Assembly: GCA_029263275.1 (NCBI GenBank) | Contig: JAJCXU010000124.1 | Span: 1-8,284 of the forward strand | Direction of reading: 5' to 3' | DNA: 8,284 bases | From: Ilumatobacter sp. | GTDB lineage: Bacteria; Actinomycetota; Acidimicrobiia; Acidimicrobiales; Ilumatobacteraceae | Shown here: piece after piece, positions 6,140 through 8,284 of the stretch | Layout: each line of letters begins with the position of its first letter | Position numbering within the stretch: position 1 is the stretch's first letter | Program-made: the position numbers and the translations under genes | The notes under the pieces: model-generated | Told to the model about the DNA's origin: nothing | Seen by the model: only the letters and a program-made list of their open reading frames with translations | The model's database searches: none

Positions 6140-6744
6140 TGCACGCCTCGCTCGGCGAGTGCGGAGGCGATCGCGCTTTCGACGTCGTCGATGGTGCCCC
6201 GGCCGTCGATCGTGATCCAACGCTCGGGCTCGAGCTCGGCCATGGTTCGAAAGCCGTTGATGACACGCTGGTGGAACGCGTCGCCTGCCGCCTCGAAACG
6301 GTCGAGATCGCGACCCCGGAGGCGTTCAGCGGTCAGCTCGTCAGGTGTGTCGAGGAAGATGACCAGCTGCGGCCAGCGCCCAGCAATGGCCCAGTCGTTG
6401 ATGTGCTTCAGTTCTTCGACCGGCAGCTCGCGTCCGAAGCCTTGGTAGGCGAGCGTCGAGTAGAGCGAGCGATCGCTGACGACGCTCCGTCCAGCGTCGA
6501 GCGCTGGGGCGACCACCTCGGCGATGTGCTGGGCCCGATCGGCTGCGGTCATCAGCGCCTCGGCGCGGGCCGTGAGATTGGTGACGGTGTTGTCGTGCAG
6601 GATCTCGCGCAGCCGAGCGCCGACGGAGGTCCCACCGGTCTCGCGGGTGAGCACGGCATCGAGTCGATCGGCGAGCAACGCCGCCTGGGTTGATTTGCCG
6701 CAGGCTTCGGCGCCTTCGAAGGCGATGTAGTGCGGCCCGGTCAC
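6136..6744 (-). CDS. tmk: Thymidylate kinase
   Basis: Phosphorylates dTMP to dTDP with ATP, a required step for dTTP supply in the cytoplasm. The P-loop is GAEACGKS (residues 11-18). TRETGGT (33-39) corresponds to the TREPGGT motif, with Thr in place of Pro. SDRSLYSTLAYQG (90-102) is the conserved DR-x-x-x-S-x-x-AYQ segment that binds dTMP. The lid region RLRGRDLDRFE (141-151) is rich in arginine while the P-loop has no basic residue in its variable part, which fits the E. coli-type (type II) enzyme. At 202 residues the length is normal. The start is GTG. No Shine-Dalgarno is seen; TAGCCT lies eight bases upstream. The last bases overlap the start of the delta' gene, so the two are translationally coupled. 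Confidence 0.97.
   Translation of the reverse strand: MTGPHYIAFEGAEACGKSTQAALLADRLDAVLTRETGGTSVGARLREILHDNTVTNLTARAEALMTAADRAQHIAEVVAPALDAGRSVVSDRSLYSTLAYQGFGRELPVEELKHINDWAIAGRWPQLVIFLDTPDELTAERLRGRDLDRFEAAGDAFHQRVINGFRTMAELEPERWITIDGRGTIDDVESAIASALAERGVQ
6146..6149 (-). promoter_or_regulatory. Ribosome binding site of the delta' gene
   Basis: GAGG on the - strand, inside the end of tmk, with a six-base spacer to GTG 6139 and 15 bases to ATG 6130. The spacing favours the GTG start. It is the clearest Shine-Dalgarno-like site in the window, on a gene that cannot be leaderless because it overlaps its neighbour. Confidence 0.5.
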
Positions 6745-6752
6745 GGGTGTCG

Positions 6753-6758
6753 AGGCTA
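6753..6758 (-). promoter_or_regulatory. Candidate -10 box for tmk (leaderless)
   Basis: On the - strand this reads TAGCCT, identical to the box before map, ending eight bases before the tmk GTG. It sits two bases beyond the edge of the large palindrome, so the palindrome would occupy the -35 region, where a bound protein could affect transcription. Inferred from sequence only. Confidence 0.33.
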
Positions 6759-6760
6759 GG

Positions 6761-6791
6761 CGGTCAGTCTGTGCCTGGCACAGACTGACCG
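6761..6791. repeat. 31-bp perfect palindrome between topA and tmk
   Basis: Two 15-base arms, perfectly complementary, flank a single central T (6776); the core is GTGCC-T-GGCAC. A second palindrome overlaps it: GACTGACC followed by GGTCAGTC at 6783-6798, which includes the topA stop codon (6793-6795). The octamer GGTCAGTC therefore occurs three times counting both strands. As RNA it would form a very stable hairpin directly after topA. No T-run follows, so if it is a terminator it is of the U-tract-less kind. It could also be an operator or a dispersed repeat. Confidence 0.88.
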
Positions 6792-6792
6792 G

Positions 6793-8284
6793 TCAGTCGT
6801 CGGCCATGTCGGTGATGACGGGCTTCTTGGCCGCAGCCTTCTTCTTCGCAGCAGTCTTCTTCTTGGCCGTGGTCTTCTTGGTGGCTGCCTTCTTCTTGGC
6901 GGCAGCCTTCTTCTTCGTGGCCTTGGCCTTCTTGCCCGGGGTCCCGCCCTTGGCGATGATGGCCTCGCGGCGAATGGCGAGCAGTTCGTAGGCGCGCTCG
7001 GGTGAGATCTCCTCGAGCCGGTCGCCCTTGCCGAGTGATGCATTGGTTTCGCCGTCGGTGACGTACACGCCGAACCGACCGTCCTTGGCGGTGACGTTCT
7101 TCTCGCTGACGGGATCGACGCCGAATTCCTTGAGCGGACCCTTGGCTGCGAGGTTGCGGCCGCCGCGCTTGTAGACCTTCGGCTCGGAGTAGATCTTGAG
7201 CGCCTCGTCGAGGGTGATTTCGAGGAGGCGGTCTTCGGAATCGATGTTCCGGTAGTCCTTCTCCTTCATCACGTAGGGCCCGTAGCGACCGTTGTTCGCA
7301 TAGATCGCGATGCCGTCGGCGGGGTCGTCACCGAGATGCCGGGGGAGCTGCAGCAGCTTCTCGGCGTCGTCCATGGTGATGTTCTCGAACACCATGGTTT
7401 GGAACAGCGACGACATCTTGGGCTTCTCCATGCCGGGAGGAGGATTGTCGTGATCGCCCCACTGCACGTACGGGCCGTAGCGGCCGTTCTTCGCAAACAC
7501 CGGGAGCCCGTCGAGCTCGCCGATTGGATCTTCCATCTTCGGTGCGTTGAGCAGCTCGATGGCCTTCTCGACGGTGAGTTCGTCGGGAGCCAGATCGTCG
7601 GGCACCGAGGCGGTGTCTTCGCCGCGCTTGACGTATGGGCCGTACTTGCCGGGCTTGGCGACGATCTCGTTGCCGTCGGGGTCGTTGCCGAGTGGGAACG
7701 TGTTGATCTCTGCGGCGTCGATGTGGTCGAGGTTCTCTTCGACCAGTCGCTTCAGACCGAGCAACGCATCGTCGCCGTCGCCGGCCTCGGCCGTGATTGC
7801 CGGCACGGAGTCGTCACCCTGATCGCCCCAGTAGAAGCGCTGCAGCCACTTGTCTTTCTGGCGCTCGCCCTTGGCGATGGCGTCGAGATCGTGTTCGGTC
7901 GATGCGGTGAACTCGTAGTCGACCAGCGCTTCGAAGTGTTCCTCCAGCAACCGGATGACGGCGAACGCGGTCCAGGTCGGAACGAGCGCTTGACCCTTCT
8001 TCCACACGTAACCACGGTCTTGCACGGTCTGAATGATGGATGCCCAGGTTGACGGCCGGCCGATGCGCAGTTCTTCGAGCCGCTTGACCAGTGAGGCTTC
8101 AGTGAAGCGCGACGGTGGTGTGGTCGTGTGGCCGTTCGGCGTGATCGATGAGATCGGCACGAGATCGCCCTGTTGGAGCGGTGGCAACAACGCTTCCTTG
8201 TCGGCAGCGTCTTCGCCCGTTTCTTCCTTCGATGCGACGTACACAGCGCGGTAGCCGGGGAAGGTGATCGTGGTGCCGGAAGCC
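6793..8284 (-). CDS. topA: DNA topoisomerase I, C-terminal part (5' end outside window)
   Basis: Type IA topoisomerase that relaxes negatively supercoiled DNA. The visible 496 residues begin ASGTTITFPGYRAVY, inside the catalytic core, and the frame is open to the window edge; the active-site tyrosine lies outside. The end of the core is clear: EELRIGRPSTWASIIQTVQD followed by RGYV, and the VDYEFTASTEHDLDAIAKGE segment. Four C-terminal repeats follow, marked by KYGPYV (at about 7629-7646), RYGPYV (7464-7481), RYGPYV (7269-7286) and the diverged RFGVYV (7059-7076). The protein ends in about 40 residues of Lys/Ala/Thr runs (nucleotides about 6823-6936) and the tail PVITDMADD. No cysteine is visible, so there are no zinc ribbons. 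Actinobacterial TopA is known to use such lysine-rich tails for DNA binding and processivity. The stop lies in the palindrome before tmk. Confidence 0.98.
   Translation of the reverse strand, partial: ASGTTITFPGYRAVYVASKEETGEDAADKEALLPPLQQGDLVPISSITPNGHTTTPPSRFTEASLVKRLEELRIGRPSTWASIIQTVQDRGYVWKKGQALVPTWTAFAVIRLLEEHFEALVDYEFTASTEHDLDAIAKGERQKDKWLQRFYWGDQGDDSVPAITAEAGDGDDALLGLKRLVEENLDHIDAAEINTFPLGNDPDGNEIVAKPGKYGPYVKRGEDTASVPDDLAPDELTVEKAIELLNAPKMEDPIGELDGLPVFAKNGRYGPYVQWGDHDNPPPGMEKPKMSSLFQTMVFENITMDDAEKLLQLPRHLGDDPADGIAIYANNGRYGPYVMKEKDYRNIDSEDRLLEITLDEALKIYSEPKVYKRGGRNLAAKGPLKEFGVDPVSEKNVTAKDGRFGVYVTDGETNASLGKGDRLEEISPERAYELLAIRREAIIAKGGTPGKKAKATKKKAAAKKKAATKKTTAKKKTAAKKKAAAKKPVITDMADD

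Noticed and set aside
6140..6220. N-terminal extension of the delta' gene to 6220
   Set aside because: It would lie within tmk and translate to an arginine/histidine-rich segment unlike any clamp-loader N-terminus. The GTG at 6139 with GAGG upstream is better.

Overview
This 8.3 kb window is a compact, GC-rich stretch of bacterial chromosome. One small gene (a cytochrome c lipoprotein) lies on the + strand at the left edge. Ten genes follow, all on the - strand, from topA (cut by the right edge) down to map. There are no RNA genes, insertion sequences, CRISPR arrays or phage genes that I can see, and no gene-free stretch exceeds about 130 bases. The gene content suggests a high-GC actinobacterium, possibly of the class Acidimicrobiia (inference). 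Reasons: the order topA-tmk-holB; a topoisomerase I whose C-terminus is built of GRYGPYV-type repeats and a lysine/alanine tail with no zinc-finger cysteines; a type I methionine aminopeptidase with a SEC-C zinc motif; and start codons that mostly lack Shine-Dalgarno sequences but have TANNNT boxes a few bases upstream.

Layout from right to left, the direction of transcription. DNA information processing comes first: topA (partial), a strong palindrome, tmk (thymidylate kinase), then the clamp-loader delta' subunit gene (holB-like), whose GTG start overlaps the tmk stop. Next is a tightly packed trio: a small protein resembling ABM-type alpha/beta-barrel proteins, a membrane-anchored CopC-domain protein whose start overlaps the preceding stop (TGATG), and a histidine-phosphatase (phosphoglycerate mutase-like) protein 13 bases later. 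Then come a NUDIX hydrolase and a Fic-family AMP transferase carrying its own inhibitory helix and a likely DNA-binding C-terminus. An intergenic gap with two 27-base palindromic direct repeats follows, then map. map runs tail-to-tail into the + strand cytochrome c gene.

Most genes are recognisable housekeeping or general-metabolism families. I found no clear new multi-gene system. The points most worth a second look are two kinds of short intergenic palindrome (a 27-bp tandem pair before map and a 31-bp perfect palindrome between topA and tmk), a recurrent TANNNT box 4-8 bases from start codons suggesting leaderless mRNAs, a CopC domain that has lost the second histidine of its usual copper site, and a delta' subunit with neither a zinc module nor an intact P-loop.
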